Counted from the first letter of the stretch, positions 1 to 12,287 are shown. The stretch is DNA of 64,000 nucleotides from Culex pipiens pallens (GCF_016801865.2 NC_068937.1:15746595-15810594), one strand, 5' to 3'. Translations and numbers: made by a program. Notes: generated from the sequence alone by a model not told the origin.

Positions 1-752
1 ATCACATTTTGTAAAGATCGTCACAAATCCTGATTGGGGTCTTATTTTCGCCATAAGCTTCAAAATGAAGCTTTTTTAAAATGTTCTTTCAACGCAAAAA
101 TATTTTTTTTTCAAAATCATGTTTTCAATCTCTGAGCAGAACAAAGCTGAAAATAAAAATTGTTGCTGAGATATCGTCAATTGAAGATTTAGGTGACACT
201 TATAAAACCTTTTTTTCACTCAAATTGATCATCAAAAATCTTTTAAATTTTCTTGGCTATTTTTTTTTAATGGTGATATATCGTCATAAAATATTTTGAA
301 ATTGCAAAAAAAAAAACGGAAATTTATTTCTACAGTGAAAGTCGCGTCAGCAAACGACGCTAAATTTTCACTTCATCATTAGGGTTTTTATTGTAAAACA
401 TTGAAATATTCAGTAAATATTAATAAAAAATAAATACGAACCTTTTTAATAATTTGTGACAAGGGTGGATTTTTTCATAAACAATCAAATTATAAAAAAT
501 GAATATTTTTGCAATTCCGTCGTGAAACTTCTTACTTTTCCTGTCATTCTTGAACGACGAAACAGCCTACTTTTCTGTACCAAAAATAACAGAATCGAAT
601 AGTAACCCTTTTCAAAACAAATGCTGAAAAGTTCTACTTTTCAGCACTGAAATGGATGCTGAAAAGATGAACTTTTCAGCACTTGTTAGGAAAAGTTATA
701 CTTTTCAACATTTTTTGTGATTTGAACGATTCATTGACTCAATGCATGGACA
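1..752. other. AT-rich non-coding stretch with small palindromes
   Basis: No gene is visible; the only ORF (72 codons at 81-299) is Phe/Ile/Lys-rich and looks like chance. Near 623-645 and 658-680 there are two short palindromes of the form GCTGAAAAG..CTTTTCAGC, followed by a degenerate third near 690-712, so this end probably holds the remnant of a small hairpin repeat. Confidence 0.5.
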
Positions 753-1593
753 TTAGCCTGTCCCATTTTGAGGTCATGTCGAGGAATTTCAGGTGCTCAC
801 TTCTTAAATGATAGATTATGATGTTAGGAACAATGTTTTCTTAGACAAGAAAAAATAATAAAATACTTTCTCGCACCCCCTAGTCGATTTACTGAAAAAA
901 GTCACTTTTTTGAACAAATTTTCTAAAATCGCTTGGAATCAATACAAAAACTGTTTCGATCAGGTGTGTATTATCTTCAAACGATAGGTTTTTGTCCATA
1001 GATTAAGATGCACTATCAATATTGGACCAAAATTTAAGTTTTTGGACTCTCCCAGGCGGATTTGTGTCGAAAAAATCGCATTTTTTCGAAACTTTTTTCA
1101 GAAATGTTCATTTAATTTAGGGTAGCCTATTTTTCCCAGTGAAACCAATACATGCAGCTTGTAGGAAATTTCATGGCGAACATTTTTTCCTCTGAGAAAA
1201 TGCAATTTCGACACTCCAGAGCCGAGATATTTGAGTTTTAGTGAGGAAAAAAGTGACAATTTTCAAAATTTCTCAGAATTCAGAAGCAAGGCCTACTAAT
1301 TACACGATGTAGCAAGCATATGTCTCAATGGTCAGGGTATGCTTTTTTATAGTAATTTTGGCCGCTGAATCCGAATCTGAAATCAAATTTCGTGTAAACA
1401 GTGATGTTTTGGAGCTACACCCTTTTGGAATGTTATTTGCGTGTTTAAGAGGCAGTTTTTGTAAATATTGATCGGTTTGTTTTAGAGGTCGTATCAAGGT
1501 GCTCCGATTTGGATGAAACTTTCAGCGTTTGTTTGTCTGTACATGAGATGAACTCATGCCAAATATGAGCCTTTTACGACAAAGGGAAGTGGG
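753..1593 (+). repeat. Left arm of the 2.1-kb foldback element
   Basis: This arm pairs with 2034-2874. Differences are rare; two substitutions are visible next to the inner end, near 1572-1576 against 2051-2055. Such similarity over 841 bp suggests recent insertion or ongoing gene conversion between the arms. Confidence 0.85.
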
Positions 1594-2033
1594 ATAAAAC
1601 GGGCATTGAAGTTTGAATTTTCTGAGGATTTCAAATATGACAAAAGTGAGACTAAAAAGTGCCGCTATGGATGCCTACAGGACAATAACTAACGTTGTAA
1701 AATGTTTGTTATAGAAAAATCGAAAAACTATGAGAAAAACTGTGATTGGCCAAAAAGTTATTACCGTAGGCTTATAGTCCATGAAATTACCTATCTTTTG
1801 AACTAAAAGAGTATGGGTGTTGGAGGCTGTTGCAAAAAGATATTGAGGTTTAAAAAAAACCATTTTAACAGTAATTTGCAAAAGCTATGAGAAAAAGTTA
1901 AACCAATCCTGGATGCCTATGGCCCATTTTGAAGTGCTTCAAAAGACCTTTCGAATGCATCTAAGAGAGTGGGAATTGATGAAGTTTTACTAAAATGCGA
2001 GCAATTTAATTTTAAGATTTTTTATATTTTTTC

Positions 2034-2874
2034 CCCACTTCCCTTTGTCGTAGAGGGCTCATATTTGGCATGAGTTCATCTCATGTACAGACAAACAAAC
2101 GCTGAAAGTTTCATCCAAATCGGAGCACCTTGATACGACCTCTAAAACAAACCGATCAATATTTACAAAAACTGCCTCTTAAACACGCAAATAACATTCC
2201 AAAAGGGTGTAGCTCCAAAACATCACTGTTTACACGAAATTTGATTTCAGATTCGGATTCAGCGGCCAAAATTACTATAAAAAAGCATACCCTGACCATT
2301 GAGACATATGCTTGCTACATCGTGTAATTAGTAGGCCTTGCTTCTGAATTCTGAGAAATTTTGAAAATTGTCACTTTTTTCCTCACTAAAACTCAAATAT
2401 CTCGGCTCTGGAGTGTCGAAATTGCATTTTCTCAGAGGAAAAAATGTTCGCCATGAAATTTCCTACAAGCTGCATGTATTGGTTTCACTGGGAAAAATAG
2501 GCTACCCTAAATTAAATGAACATTTCTGAAAAAAGTTTCGAAAAAATGCGATTTTTTCGACACAAATCCGCCTGGGAGAGTCCAAAAACTTAAATTTTGG
2601 TCCAATATTGATAGTGCATCTTAATCTATGGACAAAAACCTATCGTTTGAAGATAATACACACCTGATCGAAACAGTTTTTGTATTGATTCCAAGCGATT
2701 TTAGAAAATTTGTTCAAAAAAGTGACTTTTTTCAGTAAATCGACTAGGGGGTGCGAGAAAGTATTTTATTATTTTTTCTTGTCTAAGAAAACATTGTTCC
2801 TAACATCATAATCTATCATTTAAGAAGTGAGCACCTGAAATTCCTCGACATGACCTCAAAATGGGACAGGCTAA
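2034..2874 (-). repeat. Right arm of the 2.1-kb foldback element
   Basis: Reverse complement of 753-1593. A transcript crossing both arms would fold into a dsRNA stem of about 840 bp with a 440-nt loop. Confidence 0.85.
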
Positions 2875-2993
2875 TGGACATTTGTCCTATAATTCTGTCC
2901 AAAAGGTGTTTTCGGAATTGCAAAAAACGTTGTATGGAACTCGTTGCAAAACTTGATTTTTCATCACTCGTCGTATTTATCGAACTCGGTGAA

Positions 2994-3143
2994 CCTCCTT
3001 AGATAAATGTACGACTCGTGCTGAAAAAATCCTCTTTTTGCAACGTGTTGCGTAAACTACTATTTCATAAAAATAATAGTAGTTTATGCAACAAGTTGAA
3101 AAAGAAGATTTTTCAGCACGAGTTCTACATTTATCCAACGAGG
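2994..3143. mobile_element. Small hairpin MITE
   Basis: An imperfect inverted repeat of about 65-70 bp per arm surrounds a short loop (near 3063-3072). The left arm includes CTCGTGCTGAAAAA and the right arm TTTTTCAGCACGAG. A fragment of the same family (AACTTGTTGCATAAACTACT) recurs at about 60056-60075. No clear target duplication is visible. Confidence 0.65.
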
Positions 3144-4001
3144 TTTGTCTAATTTTCAATATTTATCACAAAAACATTTATGTAGTGAAAATCTACACAA
3201 AATTCCGCTACTTTTGATACCCGTTTTGCAAATTATCTATGTATTTTTTTTTAATACGAGAAAAATAGTGAAAATTTTAGAATTTTACACAAAAAAAACT
3301 GGAATGCAGTGAATAACTATAAACAATTTCGAACGTTTCAAATTTATGAAATTTAGCTATTTTTAAAAAAATACGGTGTTTAAAAAATATATTTCTCACA
3401 TAAAAAAAGTATAAAAATTGAAATTACGAGCCATGGATTCAACATTTTAATGAAAAAAAAGTGTTTTATACGCCTGTCCAGTGGTTTTGCAATCATTAGT
3501 TTTCAAAATATCTAAGTATTGACGAAAATTTTAAATTTATGACATTTTAAAATACTCAAAATATGGTATTTTGTGAAAATATTGTAAATTATAAAAGTTT
3601 TAGCGTTTTCAAAAAATGCGATACCTTGTGAAAAAAATTACATTTAAAACTCAAATATTGTGAGAATTATTATAAAAGGGAAAATAAATCAAATAAAAAG
3701 AACACTCTGCATAGTACACCCAAAATAGGAACGCCAACCCTATTTCCTTTACCGAAATTCGAAAATTAAAAAAAATCTTTATTTAAAAAAAACTATGTGT
3801 AGTGAAAATGTGGGTATTTACAATGAAAACTAGAAAGTTGAGTGAAACAATACAAAATTTCACGTATTTTGAAAACCTATTTAAAAGTATGTTTAACAAA
3901 AAAAGGTATTTTTTGGAAAAAAAGGGCAAACCCATATTCGATTTTCGTGAAACTTTGCTTGAACAGATAGATCCGAGATCCATTTCGTGACGGAACATGA
4001 C
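3144..4001. other. Intergenic or intronic AT-rich DNA
   Basis: No gene is supported. About 3478-3530 (around TTTTGCAATCATTAGTTTTC) recurs at about 47710-47760, so it is a dispersed-repeat fragment. Overlapping 62- and 71-codon frames on opposite strands at 3783-3998 have no recognisable domain. Confidence 0.45.
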
Positions 4002-4009
4002 ATGAACAC

Positions 4010-4689
4010 TAGGGTGTAATATGGTTGTATGGAAAAAAAATGAAGTTGTACAAATTCAGCGAGCACAGCAATTTTTCAGTTCCTTTTGGGGTCCTAAACA
4101 ACTCCCCAAAGTTTGGGAACAATTGGTTTAGTCCTCACTTTGCGCAAAGCGATTCAATTTTCCATATAAATTTGTATGGGAAAAACCATTTTTTTGGATT
4201 TTGATATTTATAAAATCCACGTTTCACGCTGTACTAAAACCGGATTCATATTCGGATGCTCTGTAAGGTGCTCTACAACTTTCCCGAAGAGAGTATGGTG
4301 CTAGCTTGTCCCTGAAAGAAGATACAGCGTCCTCAAAACTCGTCTAAAACGTGATTTTGGCGCAAAAAACACGTTTTAGACGAGTTTTGAACACGCTGTA
4401 TCTTTTTTTAGGAGCAAGTTAGCACCATACTCTCTTCGGGAAAGTTGTAGAGCACCTTCCAGAGCATCCGAATATGAATCCGGTTTTAGTACAGCGTGAA
4501 ACGTGGATTTTATAAATATCAAAATCCAAAAAATGGTTTTTTCCCATACAAATTTATATGGAAAATTGAATCACTTTGCGCAAAGTGAGGACTAAACCAA
4601 TCGTTCCCAAACTTTGGGGAGTTGTTTAGGACCCCAAAAGGAACTGAAAAAATGGTGTGCTGGAAAATCGATTTTGATATTACACCCTA
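4010..4689. mobile_element. 680-bp palindromic hAT-like element with 8-bp target duplication
   Basis: The whole element is an inverted repeat centred near 4350. It starts TAGGGTGTAATAT and ends with the complement. It is flanked by perfect 8-bp direct repeats ATGAACAC (4002-4009 and 4690-4697). An 8-bp duplication with a TAGGG-type terminus is the usual signature of hAT transposons. No transposase is encoded, so it is non-autonomous. The central stem (GATACAGCGT, then a palindromic pair of CGTTTTAGACGAG-like segments) resembles the hairpins at 20.56-21.49 kb and 23.32-23.51 kb. Confidence 0.88.
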
Positions 4690-4697
4690 ATGAACAC

Positions 4698-6239
4698 GTT
4701 TTTCAATGATTTCTGGCAATTGGTTCAGAGGAACTTTTATGTAAAATTTTACAACCGATTTGATGACGTACTCAAAATTTAAATTGAAAAAAAAGTAATT
4801 TTCATCAAAAAAGTCAACAAATAGTTTTTAAATGCTGCCATTTCTAGTTACAGTTACAGGGTAACTGTAACTGTAAAAAATCGAGAGACGTGCAATTTTT
4901 TCGGTAAGAAAAAAATCTTAAACAAAAAAGCTGTAAATCAATTGATGAGCCAAGGGTTAGCCGCAATTCGCGTCCGTTGTTTCCAAGGATCAAAACTGGA
5001 GCATGCATCGCGCGTTTGTGTGTGTGTATGTGTGTGATGTGTACAACTTCTGGTGGCCGTGGAAACAAAGAGCAATATCGTAATGTTGAAGGCACATACA
5101 CACACACACAACGAACACACAAAAGCACGCAAACGTGTGACATCGTGAAAAAAAGCGGTCTACACGGTGTGTGGGACCATAAAGGATCATTAAATTGTAC
5201 TACTGGAACTGTGAAAAGTTCACACAGTAGGAAAAATCAATGAAAAAAAATTAATGTAATTTTACAAAACTTCTATGTAAAAAAGCAACCTTACATAATT
5301 TTCAATGTAAATTTACATAGTTAAAAAAAAATCACAAATTTTTTACTGTGATTTTTCACAGCTAGAAACTTTTGCAATCACGACGCGCCGATAAAGCAGT
5401 GTGTGATTTCCTGTTCCGGAACAACGCTCTACCCGCGACTCTACTAAACGGAACGTAACGAAAATAGAGTTGGAAGTCCGAGGGAGAAATGGAGAGTAGA
5501 ACGAAGGAATGCTTCCTTCCTCTTATGGAAACGGGTGAAGGCTGATTTGCGCGATTACAAGATGTGAAGTTTGAAGGATGTATTTTGTAACGTTCACAAA
5601 TGACGTAATTTTGCATATTTTTAAAATAAATTGACAAATATTTTTTGAAAATCTAATAAATCGCCTTAAAAATCGGTAAAATTAATCTGTTTTTTTTTTT
5701 TATCTGCAGTGTCCTTGAACCAGTTTCGCCTAATGATTCATCAATATTTCAAACAATTTAGTCTGGTCCAGTCCAGTCAACACACAAATCAACGTAACAC
5801 AAACAAGGCACATTTCGTGTTTTTTATGACAACCACACACACGTGGACAATCAGCGATCAAACCGTACAATCCTTGTGCAATATACATCTACACACAATA
5901 ATAATCTTGATAAAGTGAAACGAAATTTGATGTTTTATTGTGGGGCTCAAATTATGTCCTCGTCCTTCCGGCTGGTCCGCCGGTTATGCCGTGACAAGTA
6001 CACAACACACGTGTGTGTTTGTCCTCCAGCACTGACCAAGTTCGTGTCCGAGGACTAAGCTTTTTTCGATGTTTTTTGTCCTTTCTTACAGGCATATTAG
6101 TATGTCATATGAGGTTGGTTGGTTGGTGATATCCTTGTTGTGGTCTGCACAAAAACCTTGTAGAATCGTCCAGGCTTGTGAACTCAATAATTCATAGGTA
6201 AACAGACCATCGCAACAGAAAAAAATAGATTTAAAGTAA
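4698..6239. other. Non-coding stretch with GT/CA microsatellites
   Basis: GT-rich (5016-5042) and CA-rich (5095-5130) tracts are present. Around 5260-5320 there is a diverged fragment of the TACA-rich MITE family. About 5380-6060 is less AT-rich and apparently single-copy, but I find no convincing exon; the 60-90-codon frames there overlap on both strands. Confidence 0.4.
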
Positions 6240-6261
6240 TCTACACATAAACAGAAGTTTG

Positions 6262-6369
6262 GTTTGGTACGGTATGTCCACGTATCCTTTCTCCCCTGTA
6301 TATTAAGTTAAATTTGTGTTCCGTTCAAAGAATCCTCTCTGCGGTTAATGCAACGCAGTAGGCCTGGCC
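6262..6369 (+). repeat. Dispersed repeat ending in CAACGCAGTAGGCCTGGCC (copy 1)
   Basis: It shares GGTATGTCCACG, TCCTCTCTGCGGTTAA and GCAGTAGGCCTGGCC with 38500-38612 (same orientation) and 13715-13828 (opposite orientation). I recognise the motif as common in Culex sequence (memory, not a search). It may be a short non-autonomous element; no clear TIR or poly-A tail is visible. Confidence 0.65.
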
Positions 6370-8162
6370 AATCTACATAAAAGTTAATAATTTAAAAAAA
6401 AAAAAAACAAGAACTAACTCCACTTGTCTGTGATGCAAGCACGCGAAAAGGACATTTCCATTACGGTTATGGTTCCTGTTCCGCCAGTCCTTTATCGACC
6501 ACCCTCTTCTTGCATGTGCAGTTGCACAACCCAAAACAACCCCCCAGCAATTGGATGCACTCTTCAAACACGTGCCGCCGTGTTACCCATAAAAGCTCAT
6601 AAAAACAAATAAACACACACAACACTATCGTGCCGTGATAATGACAGAGAAAAAAGGGGTTTTTTTTCCTGGTGCGGAAATGGCTCTTTTTTTTGAGCAG
6701 CTTGCTGGACTTGGGCAAGGACTTTTCCGTCCTCCTCGGGATTTACGAATTCAATTTGCAAAATGCCAGAACTTGATACCGGCTGATGGCTGCGCTGGAA
6801 TGGCAGACCTTGACAAAGCTGATGGGAAAATTGATTTTTTGTTTCAAGTTAAATTTTTTGAATGCTTCAAAATTCAAAAAATATTCTTCCGTTTTTAAAT
6901 GTCAAGTTTAGATCTACCTTAGCTCAAGATTAACATTCTAAAAAAACATAATTAGAGTTTTAAAAAAGTCCAATAAAAAAAAATTTTAGTTTTTGCATTT
7001 TAAATGTTTTTGAATACCCTGACTCAAGGCAGTTTTAAAACACCCCTAAAACGAAAAAACGGAAAATTGTGTGTATTGGACCACTTCAAAAACTCAAGAT
7101 AATTTTGCTATATTTTTTTCATTGTTAGTGTTTTTTGTATATTTTCAAAGTATTTTCCAAAGCCATGAAAATACCTTTTCATAGGAAGCAAAAAAAAATC
7201 ATAGACAACCATACGCATACAATTGAACATTTCAATCAAAACATGATCCAACAGTCAATCAAAAAATGATGAGCCGTGGTGAATTTTTTCCGAATGATTT
7301 GGTGGCTTCCGAAAAGTTTTTGGTTATGAGTAAGACTGAAAAAATAGGTACATGGAAAAATACGCTTTTTATGTATATTTTAATTACTAAAAGTATAAAT
7401 CTCAATACACGTATTTTTGCGTTTTTGAAATTTTGTGATATGTTTTAGGGGACTGAAAAAGACATTTTTGTGCTAAAGTTTAGGAAAAATCTAGTACAGG
7501 AGTTACGATTATTTGAAAAAATGTTTTTTCTAAGCCAACTCTAGCGCAAAGATGCAATTTTAGAACTAATTATCAAAATTATAAAAATGTCCAAATTAAA
7601 AAAAATGCATATTAATTTATTTTTTATTGATAAATGAGATGTGGTTTGGTTGAGCGTTTTAGCAGAATGCATTACTGTGAATACAAAGAGACGAGTTGTT
7701 CCTTTAAATGAGATAATATAAATGAGATTTTTTTTCCGTGCACATTTTAATCTGAAAAGTCTTAATCATTGCCTACAACTTTGCCGATAAGATTTTTTTT
7801 AAGATATAGAATCTCGAATATTAGCATGCCCATTTGCTAAGAACAGCTGGAAAAAATGAATGTATGTTTGTATTTTTAAAAATGTTCCTGCTTTTCCAAT
7901 CCAAATCAAAAATTCCACGATAAAAATTAAAAAAAAAAAAACTGGAAAAATTCCAATGAAGTACCCAAAGAAAAAAAAAACTGTTTTCAAAATGTATTTT
8001 GATTTTAAAGTTTATAGCTTAAAATTTTGCAAGTGATAAATAAATGTTTTTTTATATATTTTTTAAACATTTTGATTATTGCCTTATGTTGAAATTTCTG
8101 TATTTTAATTTCAAATCTGATTTTTATTTTACGTTTAGAGTTGTTTAGGTTCTGTAACATAG
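6370..8162. other. AT-rich non-coding DNA with small MITE remnants
   Basis: At about 6960-7110 a weak inverted repeat has outer parts AAAGTCCAAT and ATTGGACC with CTGACTCAAGGC inside. It resembles the 136-bp element nested at 19804-19939 and a fragment at 33650-33760. The remainder shows no gene signal. Confidence 0.4.
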
Positions 8163-8788
8163 GAGCAGTTCTCTCAGATTTCAGATATTCGTTTTTTTTG
8201 TATTTTTTAATCCGACTGAAACTTTTTTGGTGGATTCTGTTTGCCCAAAGAAGCCATTTTGCATCATTAGTTTATCCATATAATTTTCCATACAAATTTG
8301 GCAGCTGTCCATACAATAATGATGTATGAAAATTCAAAAATCTGTATCTTTTGAATGAATGTTTTGATCGATTTGGTGTCTTCGGCAAAGTTGTAGGTAT
8401 GGATACGGACTACACTGGAAAAAAATGATACACGGTAAAAAATTTTTTGGTGATTTTTTATTTAACTTTTTATCACTAAAACTTGATTTGCAAAAAAAAA
8501 CTCTTTTTTTATTTTTTTCTATTTTTCGATATGTTTTAGAAGACATAAATTGCCAACTTTTCAGAAATTTCCAGGTCGTGCAAAAAAATTTTGAGCGAGT
8601 TATGAATTTTTGAATCAATACTGGTTTTACAATCAAAAAGTACTCTAGTGAAATTTTGATAAACTCTAAAAAAATTAAAAATACTGTTTTTTTGCAAATC
8701 AAGTTTTAGTGACAAAAAGTTAAATAAAAATCACCAAATTTTTTTTACCTTGTATCATTTTTTTCCAGTGTAATTCGTATCCATACCT
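8163..8788. mobile_element. Palindromic element of the GAGCARTTCTCT family, copy A (truncated)
   Basis: It begins GAGCAGTTCTCTCAGATTTC and runs inward through CCGACTGAAACTTTTTTGG, AAAGAAGCCATTTTGCATCA and TTGGCAGCTGTCCATACAA, which recur in every copy. The returning arm stops at about 8788, where the end of copy B begins head-on. The outer part of the right arm is therefore missing. Confidence 0.75.
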
Positions 8789-8831
8789 GAGCAGTTCTCT
8801 ACGAAATCGGTCTTTTTTCTTCAATTTTATT

Positions 8832-9122
8832 GATCCTTGCACTGTAACTTGGATTTGGCCCGCACTTTTCTCTCGCACTTTTGACAACAAAATTTCCAAA
8901 AACTAGGCAACCATCAGTTGTTTATTGACATTTCCAGTCGCAGTTTCCTCCAAACTGGACATTCGCACTTTAAAATTGCGATTGACAGGTGAGCAACATC
9001 GGCTCGCTTTGATCATTTTTTGAGAAAATTAAAATTTCCCAAGCCAGTTTGACAAGTCGCATTAGTGCGATCGAAAGCATTAATTAAGTGCGAAGTCCAA
9101 GTTAGTGAGAATTGCGCAATAG
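8832..9122. mobile_element. About 290-bp insertion nested in copy B
   Basis: In the intact right arm of copy B the sequence TTCAATTTTAATTTTTGTA is continuous. In the left arm it is split by this block. The block's ends are imperfect inverted repeats (AACTTGGATTTGGCCCGCAC against AACTTGGACTTCGCAC on the other strand), and the interior contains several GCACTT/AAGTGC motifs. The exact borders are uncertain by a few bases. Confidence 0.6.
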
Positions 9123-9251
9123 TTTTTGTATTTTTTAATCCGACTGAAACTTTTTTGGTGCCTTCGGTATGCCTAAAGAAGCCATTTTGCATCATTAGTT
9201 TGTCCATAAAATTTTCCATACAAATTTGGCAGCTGTCCATACAAAAATACA

Positions 9252-9350
9252 TATTTTCAAAATTTTCAAATCAAGACTAACATTTCAAAAGGGCCAAACA
9301 TTCAATATTACGCCCTTTTAAAATGTTAGTCTTGGTTTAAAAATTTTGGA
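9252..9350. repeat. Hairpin within copy B
   Basis: Inverted repeat with outer parts CAAGACTAACATTT and AAATGTTAGTCTTG around a core with TTTGG and TTACGCCC. Single arms of the same motif occur at about 12407-12430 and 62322-62345, so it is a mobile-element end rather than a private hairpin. Confidence 0.55.
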
Positions 9351-10429
9351 AAAAATGTTTTCGAAGAGATCGGAAAATTTCACAAATGTTTCATACATTA
9401 ACATTGAAAATCGGACCATTACTTGCTGAGATATCGACAATAAAAAATGGTGGGTTGTTTGGGTGAGACTTAGAAAACATCAATTTTCCTGTTTTTAAAC
9501 CTTTGCATTGCAATATCTCAGCAACTAAAGGTCGTATCAACAAAGTCCGAAAAAGCAAAATATAGAGAATTTTCTCAGCTTTTCAAAAATATTTTTTTCA
9601 AAAGTGTGCAAACATGTGCACTATTTAAAAAAAATGAAAAACTGCGACTATTTTCAAAAAAGTTACCTAAAAATGGATTTATCTTGAAAACGGTGCACTT
9701 TATCAAAATTTCACTAAAGTACTTTTTGATTGCAAATTTGATTTTACATCGAAAAATGAAGTTGAAATTTTTTTGCGACCAATATTTCGATTTTTTGAAA
9801 AAATCAGTATTGATTAAAAAATTCATAACTCGGTCAAAGATTTTTTGCACAACCTGGAAATTTCTGAAAAGTTGGCATTTTATGTCCTCTAAAACATATC
9901 AAAAAATAAAAAAAAATTAAAAATAGTGTTTTTTTGCAAATCAAGTTTTAGTGATAAAAAGTTAAATAAAAAATCACCAAATTTTTTTTACAGTGCATCA
10001 TTTTTTTCAGTGTAGTCTGTATCCATACCTACAACTTTGCCGAAGACACCAAATCGATCAAAAAATTCCTTCAAAAGATACAGATTTTTGAATTTTCATA
10101 CATCATTTTTGTATGGACAGCTGCCAAATTTGTATGGAAAATTTTATGGATAAACTAATGATGCAAAATGGCTTCTTTAGTCATACCGAAGGCACCAAAA
10201 AAGTTTCAGTCGGATTAAAAAATACAAAAATTAAAATTGAAGAAAAAATACCGATTTCGTAGAGAATTGCTCATAGGTCAATTTGCAGGTGAATCAATCT
10301 GATTTTGCTTCCAGAAATATTTTTGCAAAGTAATAGATAGTCTAAAATTTTAAGTCTTTCAGATTTTTTTTTATAAATAAACAATAATACAAATAATAAA
10401 AAATGTTTCATAAAATGACCGAAATAAGT

Positions 10430-10970
10430 ATATTGAGGTAAACTTACACGTTTAGCAATTTGGATTGTATTTTTTTAAATTAAAATTCTAATGGTAAAAA
10501 CAACAAAATTCATCACAAAACGTCAATAATAATAATATAAAAAAATGTTCCACATAACGAGACGTAAATTTACAGTGAATTGAGGTAAAATTACACGTTT
10601 AGTTATTTGGAGTGTAATTTTCCCTGAATAAAAAATAATGATAAAAACCAAAAAAAAATTACAATACATCAAAAATATTTATGGTAAAAACCACAATTTT
10701 TTAATAACAATATTGATGGGAAAAACCACAAAATTTATAACTAAACTTCAATAATAATAATAATTAAAAATGTTCCATATAAAAAGACGTGAATTTACAG
10801 TAAATTGAGATAAAATTACAAGTTTAGAAATTTGGAGTGTAAATTTTTCATTAATATTTAATAATATCATCATTGAATTGTAAATTGGATAAAATGTTAT
10901 ATACAGTTTGCGAATTTTTGTTTTTTTCATGGTCAAAAGTGATGTTTTAACGTAAACCAAACATTTCTGA
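10430..10970. repeat. Remnants of TACA-rich MITEs
   Basis: Motifs GAGGTAAAATTACACGTTTA, TTTGGAGTGTAA and AATTTACAG repeat about every 200 bp (10435, 10575 and, diverged, 10800). They are diverged relatives of the TA-flanked MITE family seen intact at 26101-26315 and 49351-49528. Confidence 0.5.
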
Positions 10971-12287
10971 CAATTTAATGTACAATTTTGTTATGTTTTT
11001 TTTTATTTAACGATACAATTTTATGTTTACAGCAATTTTGTATAAATGTTCAATCAGACACATACACATTCTTCACAAATTGTTATTCAAAACTCTCTTT
11101 AAATTTTCAACGCTAAACGACTTTCCCACCGTGCCTCTCGCACGTGCAAGTTGCATCCAAGTTTGCACGCAAGCAGTGCTCGCAATGTGTTCGAGTGAGA
11201 CAAAAAATAAACCACCCACATTCGAAACTCCCTCTCCCGATGACATGTTTTTCCTCCCACGACAAAAAAAAAAGAGAAATAGAGAGCGCGAGAAGAGAAA
11301 CTTGACAAAACACTTACCATTTACCATGTTGAGCCTGCTGATTGCACCTTGTGTGGCGTTCTGTTGATGTTGTATTGGTGGTGGTGTTTTTGTTGTTGTT
11401 GCAGCCGGTCACGTTTGATGATGATGACGATGATGATTTCCACCAGTGCCACACATTTTTATTTGCGTTGAGGTGTGTGTGTTGTTTGGGGGCGCCACGA
11501 AGAAGAAGAAAGAAAAAAAAAGAAAAAAAAGGCAAAGTACACCGTAATTAGTAATTGTGGGTAAAATGGGTGATTTTGAAAGAGGCGTTTTGCCTGAAAT
11601 AAAAACAAATGTACATAATAAAAAATACCGAAAAAAGAGAGTTCACGCATAAAAACCATTCCGCACGGTGGCGGCAGTGTTTGTACAATATATAAAGTGT
11701 GTGCAAATGCAAATTGAAGGGTAAGAGGACTTTTTAAAGAAGAATAAACTGTAAAAATTGAGTGCAACTGCTAAAAGGGGGTAAACAAAAAGGAAAAGTA
11801 GGCAAAAAGGGAGTGGGAAAGTGGAAAGGTCAAGTGAAATCAGAAGAAGACAGAAGAAAAATACCGCCAAAACAGAGACGACAGAAAGTGGAGCAAAAAT
11901 GGTAGGAAATAAGTAGCTCGGTTTTAGGTTTCAAGATTCGTTTAAAGAAGAGTAAAAAAAAAATACTTTTAAAATTTTGTACCTATTTAGAAGACAAGGT
12001 TTATTTTATTCTAATCTGATGCAAAACCTTAGATTCGCTTGAAAAACAACAATTAAACAAAAAACTTTCACCGGAAGCCACAAGAATTAAACGTACTGAC
12101 TGCCCTTCAATTAAAGTTTGTAGCAAACTCATCACAAATGGTGTGTGCACGTACCTCTGCTGGAGTGATATGATATTGCAACACAGAGAGTTCATACAAC
12201 TGTACCTTTTTTACCCACTCTTTTCCCTTAAAACAATCACCATAAATTCTACACTGTTTAGCTCATTTGTGAACGTGGACGAATTGT
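10971..12287. other. Mostly single-copy non-coding stretch, possible 5' UTR exon
   Basis: On the minus strand a frame at about 11535-11314 reads Ser/Asn/Thr-rich low-complexity sequence (NVTGCNNNKNTTTN) and runs into a good splice-donor match, ATG|GTAAGTG, at about 11314. No in-frame ATG or convincing acceptor precedes it. It could be an untranslated exon or chance. Trinucleotide tracts (GAT, GTT) lie at 11390-11440. Confidence 0.25.

Larger units (their letters stand above)
753..2874. mobile_element. Foldback-type element with 841-bp terminal inverted repeats
   Basis: The sequence from 753 reads as the reverse complement of the sequence ending at 2874, and the register (coordinate sum 3627) holds at every point I compared, so the arms are collinear without net indels. 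The arms run to 1593 and 2034; the 440-bp spacer is not repeated. The element begins TTAGCCTGTCCC and ends with its complement. A 6-bp direct repeat TGGACA (747-752 and 2875-2880) flanks it and fits a target-site duplication. The only ORFs (65 codons, identical in both arms) are AT-rich and match no transposase I know. The superfamily is undetermined; it is probably a non-autonomous DNA element. Confidence 0.85.
8789..10272. mobile_element. Palindromic element of the GAGCARTTCTCT family, copy B
   Basis: The left end is GAGCAGTTCTCTACGAAATC and the right end is the complement GATTTCGTAGAGAATTGCTC. The arms are inverted copies (9120-9250 against 10080-10235, around TTGGCAGCTGTCCATACAAA). No transposase is seen; frames of 70-105 codons are inverted-repeat artefacts. 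It has been invaded by a separate element at 8832-9122 and contains a hairpin near 9252-9350. Confidence 0.8.

Noticed and set aside
1300..2327. Identical 65-codon ORFs on opposite strands
   Set aside because: They are mirror positions in the two arms of the foldback element; no domain and AT-driven composition.
11023..11367. 114-codon plus-strand ORF
   Set aside because: Three overlapping minus-strand frames of similar length and no recognisable domain; chance in less AT-rich sequence.
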